Part shown: piece after piece, positions 1 through 9,240 of the stretch | Position numbering within the stretch: position 1 is the first letter of the stretch | Layout of the letters: each line of letters begins with the position of its first letter | NCBI GenBank assembly: GCA_963204725.1 | Contig: CAUJHH010000074.1 | Span: 33,090 to 97,089, forward strand | DNA length: 64,000 nucleotides | From: Planctomycetota bacterium | GTDB lineage: Bacteria; Planctomycetota; Phycisphaerae; Phycisphaerales; UBA1924 | Direction: 5' to 3' | Program-made: the position numbers and the translations under genes | Notes under the pieces: generated by a model | What the model saw: only the letters and a program-made list of their open reading frames with translations | What the model was told of the DNA's origin: nothing | Database searches by the model: none

Positions 1-1470
1 ATGGGCAAGGACCTGGCCCGGATCAGCGAGATCCAGCTGCAGTTGGACCCGCAGTCGGGGCGCGTGCTGGCGAGCGTGCAGTACGGCGACGGCGGGCAGT
101 TTTCCTATTACATGCGGGGAACGGACGGAGCGTGGACGAAGTTCCTCGATCATCCCGACGAGATCGTGCAGGCGATCTTCGGCAAGGGCGACTCGGCCGG
201 CGATCTCTTCATGATCAGCACGAAGGGCTCTCCGAAGGGTCGGGTGCTCCGGATGAGCTGCGCGGACCTGGACCTCAAGAAGGCGAAGACGATCGTCGCC
301 GAGGGTGCGGACGTGATCGTGCCGGACTTCTGGCCTCCATCCCCGGTCGTAGTGACGGATCATCGGCTGTACCTGACGTACCAGCTCGGCGGGCCCTCGG
401 AGATCCGGGCGTTTGATCATCAGGGCAATGCGCAGCAGAATCCCGAGGTGCTGCCGGTGTCGGCGGTCACGAGTCTTGACGGGATTCCCGGGACGGACGA
501 TCTGCTCTTTGACAATCGCTCGTTCATCAACGCGCCCGCGTGCTACCACTATTCCGCTACGAGCGGGAAGACGCGTCAGACCGCGCTCGCCGTCGTCTCT
601 CCGGTCGACTTCTCAGACACCGAGGTCGTGCGCGAGTTTGCCATCAGCAAGGACGGCACGAAGGTTCCTGTGAACATCATCAAGAAGAAGAGCGTGAAGC
701 TCGATGGCACGAACCCGACGATCCTGTGGGGGTATGGCGGGTACGGCGTCAACATCCAGCCCGCGTTCAACGCGGTGCGCAGACTCTGGATCGAGAGCGG
801 GGGCGTCTTCGCCGTCGCGAACATCCGGGGTGGCGGCGAGTACGGCGAGGAGTGGCATCGCCAGGGGATGCTGACGAAGAAGCAGAACTGCTTCGATGAC
901 TTCGCGGCGTCGGCACGCCACATGGTGAGCCGCGGGTATACGTCGGTCGACCGGCTCGCGATCATGGGCGGCTCGAACGGCGGGCTGCTGATGGGTGCGA
1001 CGTTCACGCAGAACCCGGACATCTGCCGCGCCGTGGTTTCGAGCGTGGGGATCTACGACATGCTGCGTGTGGAGCTGTCGTCGAACGGCGCGTTCAACAT
1101 CCCGGAGTTCGGCACGGTGAAGAACGCGGAGCAGTTCCGAGCGCTGTACGCGTACTCGCCGCTGCAGCATGTGAAGGAAGGGGTCAGGTATCCGTCGGTG
1201 ATCTTCCTGACGGGGGCGAACGACCCGCGCGTGGATCCGATGCAGTCGCGGAAGATGACGGCGAGCATGCAGCACGCGATCGCGGGCGTGCCGAACGCGA
1301 ACCCGGTGCTGCTGCGGACGAGCGCGGACACGGGGCACGGGCTGGGCACGCCGCTCAACGCGCGGATCGCGGAGCAGACGGACATCTACTCGTTCCTGTT
1401 CAATGAACTAGGGATGTGGTCGGAGGGCGAGGGGGTCGCGAAGCCAAAGGGGACTGAGGCGAAGAATTGA
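1..1470 (+). CDS. Prolyl oligopeptidase family serine peptidase (S9), 5' part cut off by window edge
   Basis: This is the C-terminal 489 residues of an S9A-type serine peptidase, which cleaves peptides after proline. The end of the beta-propeller is followed by the alpha/beta-hydrolase domain from about residue 215. The catalytic triad is visible: Ser325 in GGSNGG, Asp408 in GANDPRVD and His446 in TGHGLG. The motif GYGGYGVN near residue 243 and RGGGEYGEEWH near 276 are typical of the family. Whole family members are about 700 residues, so the ATG at base 1 is probably an internal Met and some 200 N-terminal residues lie outside the window. No signal peptide can be judged. The next gene is on the opposite strand and converges 3 bases after the stop. 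Confidence 0.93.
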   Translation: MGKDLARISEIQLQLDPQSGRVLASVQYGDGGQFSYYMRGTDGAWTKFLDHPDEIVQAIFGKGDSAGDLFMISTKGSPKGRVLRMSCADLDLKKAKTIVAEGADVIVPDFWPPSPVVVTDHRLYLTYQLGGPSEIRAFDHQGNAQQNPEVLPVSAVTSLDGIPGTDDLLFDNRSFINAPACYHYSATSGKTRQTALAVVSPVDFSDTEVVREFAISKDGTKVPVNIIKKKSVKLDGTNPTILWGYGGYGVNIQPAFNAVRRLWIESGGVFAVANIRGGGEYGEEWHRQGMLTKKQNCFDDFAASARHMVSRGYTSVDRLAIMGGSNGGLLMGATFTQNPDICRAVVSSVGIYDMLRVELSSNGAFNIPEFGTVKNAEQFRALYAYSPLQHVKEGVRYPSVIFLTGANDPRVDPMQSRKMTASMQHAIAGVPNANPVLLRTSADTGHGLGTPLNARIAEQTDIYSFLFNELGMWSEGEGVAKPKGTEAKN

Positions 1471-1473
1471 GAC

Positions 1474-1761
1474 TCATGGGAGTGCGCGTGCGGCTCGCTT
1501 CGCGCGCTCGCCCCGGATCGCCTGTGTGCTGGCGAAGGTCGTGACGGCGTAAGGGACGCAGTACGTGAGCAGGATCTGGAAGACGCGGAAGCCGGTCACG
1601 TCGCCCTTGATGAGTGCGGGCACGTGGTTGATGGAGACGAGGATCGTGCCGACGATGAGCATGTAGGTCGTGGCGCGCCGGACGACATCCCGGCGCGTCG
1701 CGATGGCGAGCCATGAGGGCGGGAGCGAGCCGGGCGCGATGGTCGCTTCATGCTCGATCAT
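1474..1761 (-). CDS. nrtS: NrtS-like small membrane protein (nitrate/nitrite transporter family)
   Basis: This is a 95-residue protein with two hydrophobic segments, about residues 31-50 and 62-80. The pattern is VGTILVSINH in the first segment and ILLTYCVPYAV in the second. It matches the short NrtS proteins, which in cyanobacteria work as a pair for nitrate and nitrite transport. Only one copy is present here, so a homo-oligomer or a different substrate is possible. It lies 7 bases downstream of clpS on the same strand and is probably co-transcribed with it, although no functional link is known. The function is inferred from family resemblance only. Confidence 0.7.
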   Translation of the reverse strand: MIEHEATIAPGSLPPSWLAIATRRDVVRRATTYMLIVGTILVSINHVPALIKGDVTGFRVFQILLTYCVPYAVTTFASTQAIRGERAKRAARALP

Positions 1762-1768
1762 GTGAGCT

Positions 1769-2125
1769 TCAGGCGACGGGCTCGATCATCGCGCTCATCG
1801 CGCCCTGGCAAGAGGCGATGAGACTGTCCTTGCCATAGGCGTGGATCTGCTCCTGCTTCAGCTCGGCCAGTTCCTTGTGGACGGTGGTGCAGATCACACG
1901 CCCGGACGCGTCGACTTCTTTGGCCATCTGGTATGCGCGCTCCAGCGGCTTGCCGAAGAGCTCCATCATCATCCGGATGACGTACTCGTAGGAGTGGTGG
2001 TCGTCGTCCATGAGGATGACGTTCCAGAGCTTGGGCTGCTCGCGTTTGGGCTGGGAAGAGGCCGGCAGGGGGAGCGTGGCGATGGCGCCGTGCGAGTGGG
2101 AGGCGTTTTCTTGGCGGTTGTCCAT
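1769..2125 (-). CDS. clpS: ATP-dependent Clp protease adaptor ClpS
   Basis: ClpS binds the N-terminal domain of ClpA or ClpC and delivers N-degron substrates to the Clp protease in the cytoplasm. The 118-residue protein has a flexible N-terminal extension of about 35 residues, then the ClpS core. WNVILMDDDHHSYEYVI carries the Asp-Asp-Asp/His element of the N-degron pocket, and VHKELAELKQEQI matches the ClpA-contact helix. Length and order fit the family. ClpA or ClpC is not in the window. The start ATG is the only one in frame ahead of the core. nrtS follows 7 bases downstream. Confidence 0.93.
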   Translation of the reverse strand: MDNRQENASHSHGAIATLPLPASSQPKREQPKLWNVILMDDDHHSYEYVIRMMMELFGKPLERAYQMAKEVDASGRVICTTVHKELAELKQEQIHAYGKDSLIASCQGAMSAMIEPVA

Positions 2126-2425
2126 GGAGAACAGATCTTATTCGTCTCATGCGGAGATGCGGGACGGTTCGGGCGCCAAAGGCTGAAAGAGTTCGCGGGG
2201 CACCCCGGCAAACAAGCGGGTGCGCGATCGTGGCGGCCGAGCCCCATATTCGCGCGAAAGTCGTGGCTTGGACTGGCACCGCTCGGAATTGGAGCCACGT
2301 TGTTGCGTGGTCGGGTAGAGAGACCAGACCGAATCAGCTCGTGTTGAGATTGAGTCTCAGTCGCAACGAACTGGCAATGGCTGGATGGCGATGTACGCCG
2401 AGCCAGCATGAAGGAGCACGAAGAG
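2126..2425. other. Divergent intergenic region between clpS and the PEP-CTERM-type gene
   Basis: These 300 bases separate two divergently transcribed genes and should hold both promoters. A short inverted repeat, TGAGA-5 nt-TCTCA, lies around 2346-2360. I see no convincing -35/-10 pair, no RNA gene, and no open frame with a ribosome binding site. Confidence 0.4.
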
Positions 2426-3097
2426 ATGTTCAAGTTCGGTTTCGCGGCATTGATCGCCGCTGGCGTTGTGTCGGGAGCGTCGGCGCAGATCGTTGGGTTC
2501 GTTGAGGACTTCAACACCAACGCGGCGGCGTGGCGGAACTTCAACAGCGCAAACATCCTGGAGTGGGTGCCGAGCGGCGGGCCGGACGGGACGGCGTTTG
2601 CGCGGAGCAGCTACAACCTGACGGCGGCGGGGAGCGGCTTCCCACCGACCGTGATTCGCGCGCACTCGACGTTCGCGCCGCCTTCCTCGGGGGGGACGTA
2701 CGCGGGCGATTGGATCGCGGCGGGCGTCACGGGTGTCTCATTTTCATTCCGGCATGATCTGTCGGTGGCGATCTCGCTGACGGGTCGGTTTGCGACTCCC
2801 TTGAACAACCCGGGCGCGTCGGTCGAGACGGCATTCACGGTTGAGCCCAACGTGTGGACGACGATTTCGTACGACCTGACGGAGGGGAGCCCGGACATCA
2901 TCTCGCTCGGGAGCGGGACGTACGCGGGGATCTTCGGGAACATCGGGAACATCCAGCTGGGGTTCAATGTGCCGCCGGGCATGGGCGGGCAGAACATCGA
3001 AGTCCGGTTCGACGTCGACAACTTCACGATCGTGCCGGCGCCGGGCGCGCTCGCCCTCATCGGCGTGGCGGGGCTTGTGTCGTGCCGCCGCCGCTGA
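2426..3097 (+). CDS. Exported protein with a PEP-CTERM-like C-terminal sorting tail
   Basis: This is a 223-residue exported protein. Residues 1-21 form a signal peptide that ends in ASA before Gln. The middle has the look of a beta-sandwich (many Gly, Thr, Ser, Phe; DFN near the start), with no catalytic motif that I recognise. The last 20 residues form a Pro-Ala-Pro-Gly motif, a hydrophobic stretch and a terminal CRRR. This is the layout of PEP-CTERM-type sorting signals, in which the tail is cut and the protein is placed on or through the outer membrane. The ATG at 2426 is preferred over the in-frame ATG at 2408 because AAGGAG at 2411-2416 sits 9 bases before it and the signal peptide begins there. 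The gene ends at a strong hairpin. Confidence 0.75.
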   Translation: MFKFGFAALIAAGVVSGASAQIVGFVEDFNTNAAAWRNFNSANILEWVPSGGPDGTAFARSSYNLTAAGSGFPPTVIRAHSTFAPPSSGGTYAGDWIAAGVTGVSFSFRHDLSVAISLTGRFATPLNNPGASVETAFTVEPNVWTTISYDLTEGSPDIISLGSGTYAGIFGNIGNIQLGFNVPPGMGGQNIEVRFDVDNFTIVPAPGALALIGVAGLVSCRRR

Positions 3098-3138
3098 GTT
3101 GGATCTGATCGGTTGAACAACAGGCGCTGAAGAAACGA

Positions 3139-3168
3139 AGCACCCCGCGCCATGTGACGCGGGGTGCT
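3139..3168. terminator. Hairpin between convergent genes, likely bidirectional terminator
   Basis: A perfect 11-bp stem (AGCACCCCGCG, bases 3139-3149, with 3158-3168) closes an 8-base loop. It lies 42 bases after the PEP-CTERM-type gene and 49 bases before the end of the convergent helicase gene. There is only a weak T tract. Confidence 0.75.
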
Positions 3169-3216
3169 CTTGTTCACTGAGTTGCTGCACGCGCGGGGCG
3201 TGCGAGCCGATCGGGC

Positions 3217-4944
3217 TCAGGCCGAGCGGCGGGGGGCGCTGGGCTTGCCGCCCCGGTTGGTGGAGGGGCGGTTGTTGCGGGCCGGGCCGCGAGAGGGGCC
3301 TCCGGAATGGCCACCGCCGTGGCTGTTGGCGTTGGCCGGGCGGCTGGTGCTGGGCGATGCGCCGGAGCTCTTGCGAGAGGCGTGGCCCGTTGCGTTCGAG
3401 TGCGGGGCGCGCTTGGGGGGCGTGCCGGCGTACTCGGAAGAGGCGACCGGGTCGCCGTACGAGACGGTGTGGGTCACGTTGGCGGTGTTGTAGGCGTGTG
3501 TCGTCGGCTTGCCACCGGAACGCGGCCTGTCGGCGTGCGTGCCGTTGCTCGTGTTGGCGTGCGAGTCCTGGCCATTGGCTCGGGCGATCTTCTTGCGATC
3601 GCGCGGGTCGATGGATCCGTATTCATTGGAGCGTCGCGAGGGCGCCCCGCTGCCGTGCTTGGGGGCGCGGCGCTGGGGGGCGCGGTCCTGACGGAACTCG
3701 TCGCGCCGGGGCTTGCCCTCGAACGAGCGAGCCTCGGTGTTGAAGCCGTCGGCCTCGCGCGCCGCGTACTCGCGTGCGTCCGAGACGCGGAGTTCCTGCT
3801 TGATGGTGTCCATGGTGGGGAGCGGCTTGGTGGGGATCTTGTTCTTGATCTGGCGCTCGACCTGCTTGAGCAGGCCTCGCTCCTCACCGTCGCAGAAGGA
3901 GATAGCGATGCCGGTCGCGCCAGCGCGGCCGGTGCGGCCGATGCGGTGGACGTAGGCCTCGGGCTCCATCGGGAGATCGAAGTTGATGACGTGGGTGATG
4001 CCATCGACATCGAGCCCGCGTGCGGCGACATCGGTCGCGACGAGGACGCGGGCCTTGCCGGCGCGGAACATGTCGAGCGCCTTCTTGCGGGCGTTCTGCG
4101 CCTTGTTGCCGTGGATGGTTTCGGCGTTCACGCCGGCGTGGTAGAGCTTGCGGCCGACCTTCTCCGCGCCGTGCTTGGTCTTGGTGAAGACGACGACGCG
4201 CTCCATCGACCGCTCGGAGAGCAGGAGCGTGAGCAGCGCCTGCTTGTCCATGCGATTGACGTGGTAGAGCCACTGCTCGATCTTGGGTGCCTCGGAGGGA
4301 GCGTGGCTGACGGTGATGTTCACGGGGTTACGCAGGAGCGAATCGGCGAGCTTCTTGATCTCGGGCGGCATGGTCGCCGAGAAGAGGAGCGTCTGTCGAT
4401 CGGCTGGGGTCTTGGAGGCGATCATGCGGATGGGCTGGATGAAGCCCATGTCGAGCATGCGATCGGCCTCGTCGAGAACGAGGATCTTGACCTCATCGAG
4501 ATGGGCGCGGCGCTGATCCATCAGGTCGATGAGCCGTCCGGGTGTGGCGATGACGATGTCGACGCCGTCGCGGAGGGCCTGGACCTGGCGGAGCTGGGAG
4601 ACGCCACCGAAGATAACGGTGGAGCGAAGCCCCGACTCGCGTCCGTAGACCGCGAAGCTATCGCGGATCTGGAGCGCCAGCTCGCGTGTTGGCGAGAGGA
4701 TGAGGGCGCGGGGCTTGGCCGGGCCGCGCCGGGACTTGTCGACGGGCATGTCCATCAGGCGCTGGATGATCGGGAGCGCGAAGGCAGCGGTCTTGCCGGT
4801 GCCGGTCTGGGCGCAACCGAGGACGTCCTTCCCTTCAAGGGTGTGGGGGATCGTCTGTGCCTGGATGGGAGTAGGGGTTTCGTACCCTTCCTTCGCGAGG
4901 GCGCGCAGGATGGGCTGGGAGAGACCGAGTTGTGAGAAATCCAT
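3217..4944 (-). CDS. rhlE: DEAD-box RNA helicase, RhlE type
   Basis: This ATP-dependent RNA helicase remodels RNA structure, for example in ribosome assembly, RNA decay or cold adaptation. Motifs appear in order within the first 380 residues: Q motif with PTPIQ, Walker A AQTGTGKT, PTRELA, the box VLDEADRMLDMGF, SAT in LFSATMP, and motif VI HRIGRTGRAG. The last 190 residues are a disordered Arg-, Ser-, Gly-, Asn- and Pro-rich tail, common in RhlE-type enzymes for binding RNA. The total of 575 residues is normal for such tailed members. No obvious operon partner is present: the upstream gene trpE is on the same strand but 239 bases away. Confidence 0.93.
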   Translation of the reverse strand: MDFSQLGLSQPILRALAKEGYETPTPIQAQTIPHTLEGKDVLGCAQTGTGKTAAFALPIIQRLMDMPVDKSRRGPAKPRALILSPTRELALQIRDSFAVYGRESGLRSTVIFGGVSQLRQVQALRDGVDIVIATPGRLIDLMDQRRAHLDEVKILVLDEADRMLDMGFIQPIRMIASKTPADRQTLLFSATMPPEIKKLADSLLRNPVNITVSHAPSEAPKIEQWLYHVNRMDKQALLTLLLSERSMERVVVFTKTKHGAEKVGRKLYHAGVNAETIHGNKAQNARKKALDMFRAGKARVLVATDVAARGLDVDGITHVINFDLPMEPEAYVHRIGRTGRAGATGIAISFCDGEERGLLKQVERQIKNKIPTKPLPTMDTIKQELRVSDAREYAAREADGFNTEARSFEGKPRRDEFRQDRAPQRRAPKHGSGAPSRRSNEYGSIDPRDRKKIARANGQDSHANTSNGTHADRPRSGGKPTTHAYNTANVTHTVSYGDPVASSEYAGTPPKRAPHSNATGHASRKSSGASPSTSRPANANSHGGGHSGGPSRGPARNNRPSTNRGGKPSAPRRSA

Positions 4945-5183
4945 GTGTACCGAGAGCTTTCTTGTCGCGAGGACAGTTCACGCGGCGGATCAGGCCGTAA
5001 GTGTTGGGACGCGGCGGTGCACGTGTGTGCACTTGAAAGAGCCGCGGGCCAGCAGGGATCCATTGGTGAACTGAGACTTCAAATCGCGAATGGAGCTACC
5101 GGCAGATCGAGTGAATCGTAGACATCATCGGCCGTTCGGGCGGGGGTGTGCACACAAATCGCGGATTGGGGGTCCGCAGGGGG

Positions 5184-6827
5184 TTATCGAGCCGCGGATT
5201 GGGGCATAAACGCTCGTTCGGCCAGGTCGATGGCGCGGGCGAGCGCGGCGGCCTTGTTGACCGTCTCCATGTACTCGGGCTCGGGCTGCGAGTCGGCAAC
5301 GATGCCTCCCGAGGCCTGCAGGTGGTAGGTCCATGAGCCGCCGGCATCCCGGGTGCTGGTGGGGACGACCATGGTGCGGAGCGTGAGGGCGATGTCCATC
5401 TGGCCGTCGAGGCCGACGTAGCCCATGCCGCCGCCGTATGGCCCGCGCCGGATGGGCTCGAGCTCGTCGATGATCTGCATGGCGCGGATCTTGGGCGCAC
5501 CGGAGATGGTGCCGACCGGGAGGGCGGCGCGGAGGGCGTCCCAGCTGTCGAGCCCGTCGCGGAGCTTGCCGGTCACCGTCGAAGAGATGTGCATGACGTG
5601 GCTGTAGCGCTCGATCTCCATGACGGAAGGGAGCGTGATGGAGCCGGGGACGGCGACGCGTCCGACGTCGTTGCGTCCGAGGTCAACGAGCATGATGTGC
5701 TCGGCGCGCTCCTTGTGATCCGAGAGGAGGTCCCGTTCGAGCGAGAGGTCTTCCTCGGCGGTCGTGCCTCGCTTGCGCGTGCCGGCGAGGGGGCGGTTGG
5801 TGACGATGCGGGCGGGGTTTGCGGGGTCGCCATCGACGGGCTGGTTTCTTACGCGACAGAGGATCTCCGGGCTCGACGCGATGAGGATGCATCCCTCCGC
5901 CTGGAGATAGACCATGTAGGGACTGGGGTTCACGGCGCGGAGTGAGCGATAGACATCGAACGGGTCGACGGGGCTCTTGCGCTCGAAGCGCTGGCCGAGG
6001 ACGACCTGGAAGATGTCGCCGGCCTTGATGTACTCCATCGCTCGGGCGAGCATCGACGCGTGCTCGGCCCGCGTCATGTTGGAGGGGAGCGGCGTCACCG
6101 GCGTCTCGCGAGAGACCCGCCCCGCCGGCAGCGGCTTGGTGTGACGCTGGATCTCTTCGATGCGGCGTTCGAGTTTCTCGATAGTGCGGGCGTACGTGTC
6201 GGTGGGATCATCGGTCGGGCCGACGAGAGCGAGTTGGACCACGTGCACGAGTTTGTCGACGTGATCGAAGACGACGACGCCGTCGTAGAACGCGAAGTGG
6301 AGGTCGGGAAGGTTGCGATCGTCCTTGGGCGCGGTTGTCCAGCCAAGCTTGTCGGGTTCCCCGTAGCGCACGGAGTCGTATCCGGCGTAGCCAATCCAGC
6401 CGCCGATGAAGCAGGAGGGGAGGCCGTGGCGGGGGCCTTGCGATGGGGGCGTGACGAGAGCGATGCGTTCGGTGGTGCGGCGCATGACATCCAAGGGGTC
6501 GGCATCGGCGTGCGTCGTAGCCCGAGTCTGTCCGGTGGTGAAGTCTCGCGTGGTCACGCGTGTGGCGTTCGCGACGACGTCGTGGGTCGGTTGGGCCCCG
6601 AGGATCGAGTGGCGTCCCTGTCGCTCGCCTCCCTCGACGGACTCGAGGAGGAATGATGGCGCGGTGCGCTGATCGGGTGCGACAAGCCGCCGGTAGGCGA
6701 GAACGGGCGTCAACTGATCGGCGAAGAGGGCCTCGGCGACGGGAATCGCGAGCGTCGTATCCGGCGCGTGCGACGCGCGGGCCGAGGCGACGAGCGCCGC
6801 AAACTCTGCTGTGCCGAGATTCGCCAT
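5184..6827 (-). CDS. trpE: Anthranilate synthase component I
   Basis: This enzyme forms anthranilate from chorismate, the first step of tryptophan synthesis, with ammonia supplied by TrpG. The tryptophan feedback-site motif LLES is at residues 60-63. The chorismate-binding domain fills roughly residues 270-540 and shows GDIFQVVLGQ, PLAGTRKRG, DLGRNDVGRV, PVGTISGAPK and GPYGGGMGYV. The start at 6827 gives 547 residues. The frame stays open to 7136, but that would overlap the divergent gene that begins at 6913 and add 100 residues foreign to the family. trpG is not in the window, so the gene is separated from its partner here. Confidence 0.93.
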   Translation of the reverse strand: MANLGTAEFAALVASARASHAPDTTLAIPVAEALFADQLTPVLAYRRLVAPDQRTAPSFLLESVEGGERQGRHSILGAQPTHDVVANATRVTTRDFTTGQTRATTHADADPLDVMRRTTERIALVTPPSQGPRHGLPSCFIGGWIGYAGYDSVRYGEPDKLGWTTAPKDDRNLPDLHFAFYDGVVVFDHVDKLVHVVQLALVGPTDDPTDTYARTIEKLERRIEEIQRHTKPLPAGRVSRETPVTPLPSNMTRAEHASMLARAMEYIKAGDIFQVVLGQRFERKSPVDPFDVYRSLRAVNPSPYMVYLQAEGCILIASSPEILCRVRNQPVDGDPANPARIVTNRPLAGTRKRGTTAEEDLSLERDLLSDHKERAEHIMLVDLGRNDVGRVAVPGSITLPSVMEIERYSHVMHISSTVTGKLRDGLDSWDALRAALPVGTISGAPKIRAMQIIDELEPIRRGPYGGGMGYVGLDGQMDIALTLRTMVVPTSTRDAGGSWTYHLQASGGIVADSQPEPEYMETVNKAAALARAIDLAERAFMPQSAAR

Positions 6828-6912
6828 CGGGAGCGAGTGTACGCAGAATCCGGTGCGAACCGTGGGAAACGCGGGACGCCGGGTTGTTCCATCCTCATAG
6901 ATAGGATTGGTC

Positions 6913-9219
6913 ATGCATCCGACAACATCTCTCCGAATTGTGGCCAAGCCGGCGGCGTGGGCTATTGTCCTCTCGATCGTGGCGCTGGGCGGTGCGTGCG
7001 ACCAATCGGGGACATCCAGTGGACCTGCCGCGGAGGGGCCGCCCGCCGGCACGCCTTCGGAGCGTCCGATCGGCACCGATCCTGCGATCGACCGATCTGT
7101 CGAGCAGTCCCGGACCATAGACGATGGGGAGGGCACTGAGGAGTTGTTGCCCGAGCCGGAGGACGCCGATCCCGGCGAGCGGATGCGGGGGGAGGCGCCG
7201 GTTGAAACTCCGGTTGTTGTTCAGCCTCGCGTGATCGAGCGGCCTGCCGGCGATCCGCCCGCGCCGCCGCCGCCGCCCGTCTTGAGACCTCCTGCCGCGG
7301 AGCCGACGAAGGCGGCACGACCCGGCTCCTCGCTCACGCCGCCGATGGAGCTTGCGCGACGGGCGGAGGCGACGCTGAACGCGGCAACCGTGATCCCGAC
7401 ACTCGTGGTTGTGCCGGACGTCTGGTCGTACGTGGAGGCGATCGCTCGATGGACACCCGCGCTTCGATATCCGGTGCTCATCGATGATGGGAGCCCGCAG
7501 GCGGCGGAGAACATCGGCCGTTTCGTCCGCGCGTTCGGTCCCGCGTCGGTTGTGTCGTGGAAGGCGGAGGGGATCGATGCACCCAGAGGCGCGTCGCTCG
7601 CGGCGGTCCGTGTCAACACAGCGATCGGGCGCGTCTGGGGTCTTGAGGAAGATCTGCCGGAGATCACGCGTCTGATGGGGCGTTGGATCGAGATCGGGCA
7701 CAATCCACCCGGCATCATCGTGGCGAATCCCGCGGATGAGGCGTGGGCGGGAGGCGTGGCGCTCGCGGCGGCGCGCGGCGAGCCGATCATGTGGACGACG
7801 CTGGGGCGGAACGTGAACGCGTTCGTGACGCTCGACGACGCCAAGGCGCTGAGCGCGCAGATCGAGGCGTTCTGCGACTCGCACGCGCTGGGCTGGGCGA
7901 GGCTCGGCGACACGATCGACGCGGTGACGCTGTGCGCGAACGCGCCGGTGAAGCTGCTATTTGCGCAGACGCCAAACACGGGTCCGGAGGGCCGGCAGTA
8001 TTTCGCCCTCACCGACTTCATCGGTCGTCACCTGCCGGCCCGCGCTCTCGAGGGACGCTGGGGATGGGCGGGGCAGATCCAGGGCGACGCCTCCGAGTCC
8101 GCGTATCGAGCGATGTGCGGCCTGTTCGTGCGCCCGTCGAGCGCTTGGATCTTCGACAGCTACACCGAGGGGGGCGTCTGGCAGTCGCACGACGGGAGTG
8201 CGGCTGAGCGCACGCTCGTGCGTGCCGGGTGGAGCGTGCGTCTGGATGATGCGCCGAACGCGACGGATGCGCAGTGGCGCGGGGTCGCTTCGGGCGTAAT
8301 CGATCCGGGCCTGATCCTCGTCACGACCATGGGCAACTCGGACTTCTTCGATCTTGGCAAGGGGAATCGGTGTGCGCCGGGTGATTTGCCCCTGCTCGAT
8401 CGGCCGGCGATGCTGCACTTCGTTCACTCCTGGTCGCTGCTGGCTCCAACCAAGTCAGAGACAATCGGCGCACGGTGGTTCGAGCGAGGCGTCTACGCGT
8501 ACGCGGGCTCGATCCAGGAACCGTTTCTCGCGGCGTTTGTTCCGACCCCGCTGGTCGCGGAGCGGCTGGCGGCGGGTGAGCCGTGGGGCGTGGTGCCGCG
8601 CGTGGAGGGAGCGGCGGCGTGGCGTGTCGCGGTCTTTGGTGATCCGTTGATCACGTCGGGGCCCACGAGCGTGCTCAAGCGTGGTGAGGGCTCGCTGCCG
8701 CTCGATGGGGCGAGCGACCTGGGCGATGACCTCAAGCGAGCGGTGGGGGAGCGAGAGTTCGGGAATGCACTGAGATTGATGGCGTTGCTGGCCCGAGACG
8801 AAGATGCGGGGCGACTGGTCGCGGCGATCGTCGCGAGTCCCGACGCGAAACTGTCGCCAGAGGCCGCGGCGTACGCGATCGAACCCGCGTTCCGATCGGG
8901 CGATCTGGATCTGGTCATTCGGGTTCAGCAGAGCATGGCGGGGGAGGTGGCCGGGTCGCCCCGCGTTCTCGATCCCCTCTGGAATCTGGCGCGTCAGCGG
9001 ATGAACGGGCTGGAGAAGGACGCGCGGGATCGCGCGCTCGATGCGCTGCGCGTGGCGGTGCGCGAGGAACAACTCGGGCCGGATGGCGTAGAACTCGCGA
9101 GCTGGCTGCGAACCTATCGTGGGCGGGCAGAGGCGGACGCATTTGCGGCGACCATCGAGCCGCGGCTGAGACTCGCGCGTGACAAGAACAATCTGCGACG
9201 TGCCGTCAACGGGCGATAG
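6913..9219 (+). CDS. Large exported protein of unknown function, possibly a lipoprotein
   Basis: This is a 768-residue protein. It starts with a hydrophobic signal segment (about residues 15-30) ending in GGAC, which may be a lipoprotein cleavage site although the residue three before Cys is not the usual Leu. Residues 35-140 are rich in Pro, Glu and Gly and are probably disordered. The folded part from about 150 holds a repeated alpha/beta pattern, for example PVLIDDGSPQAAENIGRF. Near residues 525-580, GSIQEPFLAAF and a later FGDPL resemble the end of gingipain-like or TIGR03790-type proteins, but no Cys-His pair could be placed. AGGA at 6903-6906 supports the ATG at 6913. The gene is divergent from trpE and converges on the GH127 gene. 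Confidence 0.55.
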   Translation: MHPTTSLRIVAKPAAWAIVLSIVALGGACDQSGTSSGPAAEGPPAGTPSERPIGTDPAIDRSVEQSRTIDDGEGTEELLPEPEDADPGERMRGEAPVETPVVVQPRVIERPAGDPPAPPPPPVLRPPAAEPTKAARPGSSLTPPMELARRAEATLNAATVIPTLVVVPDVWSYVEAIARWTPALRYPVLIDDGSPQAAENIGRFVRAFGPASVVSWKAEGIDAPRGASLAAVRVNTAIGRVWGLEEDLPEITRLMGRWIEIGHNPPGIIVANPADEAWAGGVALAAARGEPIMWTTLGRNVNAFVTLDDAKALSAQIEAFCDSHALGWARLGDTIDAVTLCANAPVKLLFAQTPNTGPEGRQYFALTDFIGRHLPARALEGRWGWAGQIQGDASESAYRAMCGLFVRPSSAWIFDSYTEGGVWQSHDGSAAERTLVRAGWSVRLDDAPNATDAQWRGVASGVIDPGLILVTTMGNSDFFDLGKGNRCAPGDLPLLDRPAMLHFVHSWSLLAPTKSETIGARWFERGVYAYAGSIQEPFLAAFVPTPLVAERLAAGEPWGVVPRVEGAAAWRVAVFGDPLITSGPTSVLKRGEGSLPLDGASDLGDDLKRAVGEREFGNALRLMALLARDEDAGRLVAAIVASPDAKLSPEAAAYAIEPAFRSGDLDLVIRVQQSMAGEVAGSPRVLDPLWNLARQRMNGLEKDARDRALDALRVAVREEQLGPDGVELASWLRTYRGRAEADAFAATIEPRLRLARDKNNLRRAVNGR

Positions 9220-9240
9220 GACGGATCAAGCCGCGCCGCA

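Noticed and set aside
1..3. ATG at the first base as the true start of the S9 peptidase
   Set aside because: Family members carry a further 200 residues of beta-propeller and the window simply begins here.
3307..4935. Long open frame antisense to the rhlE helicase gene
   Set aside because: GC-rich codon bias opens the antisense frame; the composition is repetitive Ala/Gly/Val/Leu/Asp and there is no ribosome binding site. The same holds for other long antisense frames, for example 9394-11598, 12925-14388, 15026-17008 and 49217-51229.
5160..5204. Direct repeat CGCGGATTGGGG, two copies 33 bases apart at the trpE 3' end
   Set aside because: Only two short copies and no further structure; not enough for a CRISPR or att site.
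6828..7136. Upstream extension of trpE
   Set aside because: It would overlap the divergent exported-protein gene and adds 103 residues that do not match TrpE.
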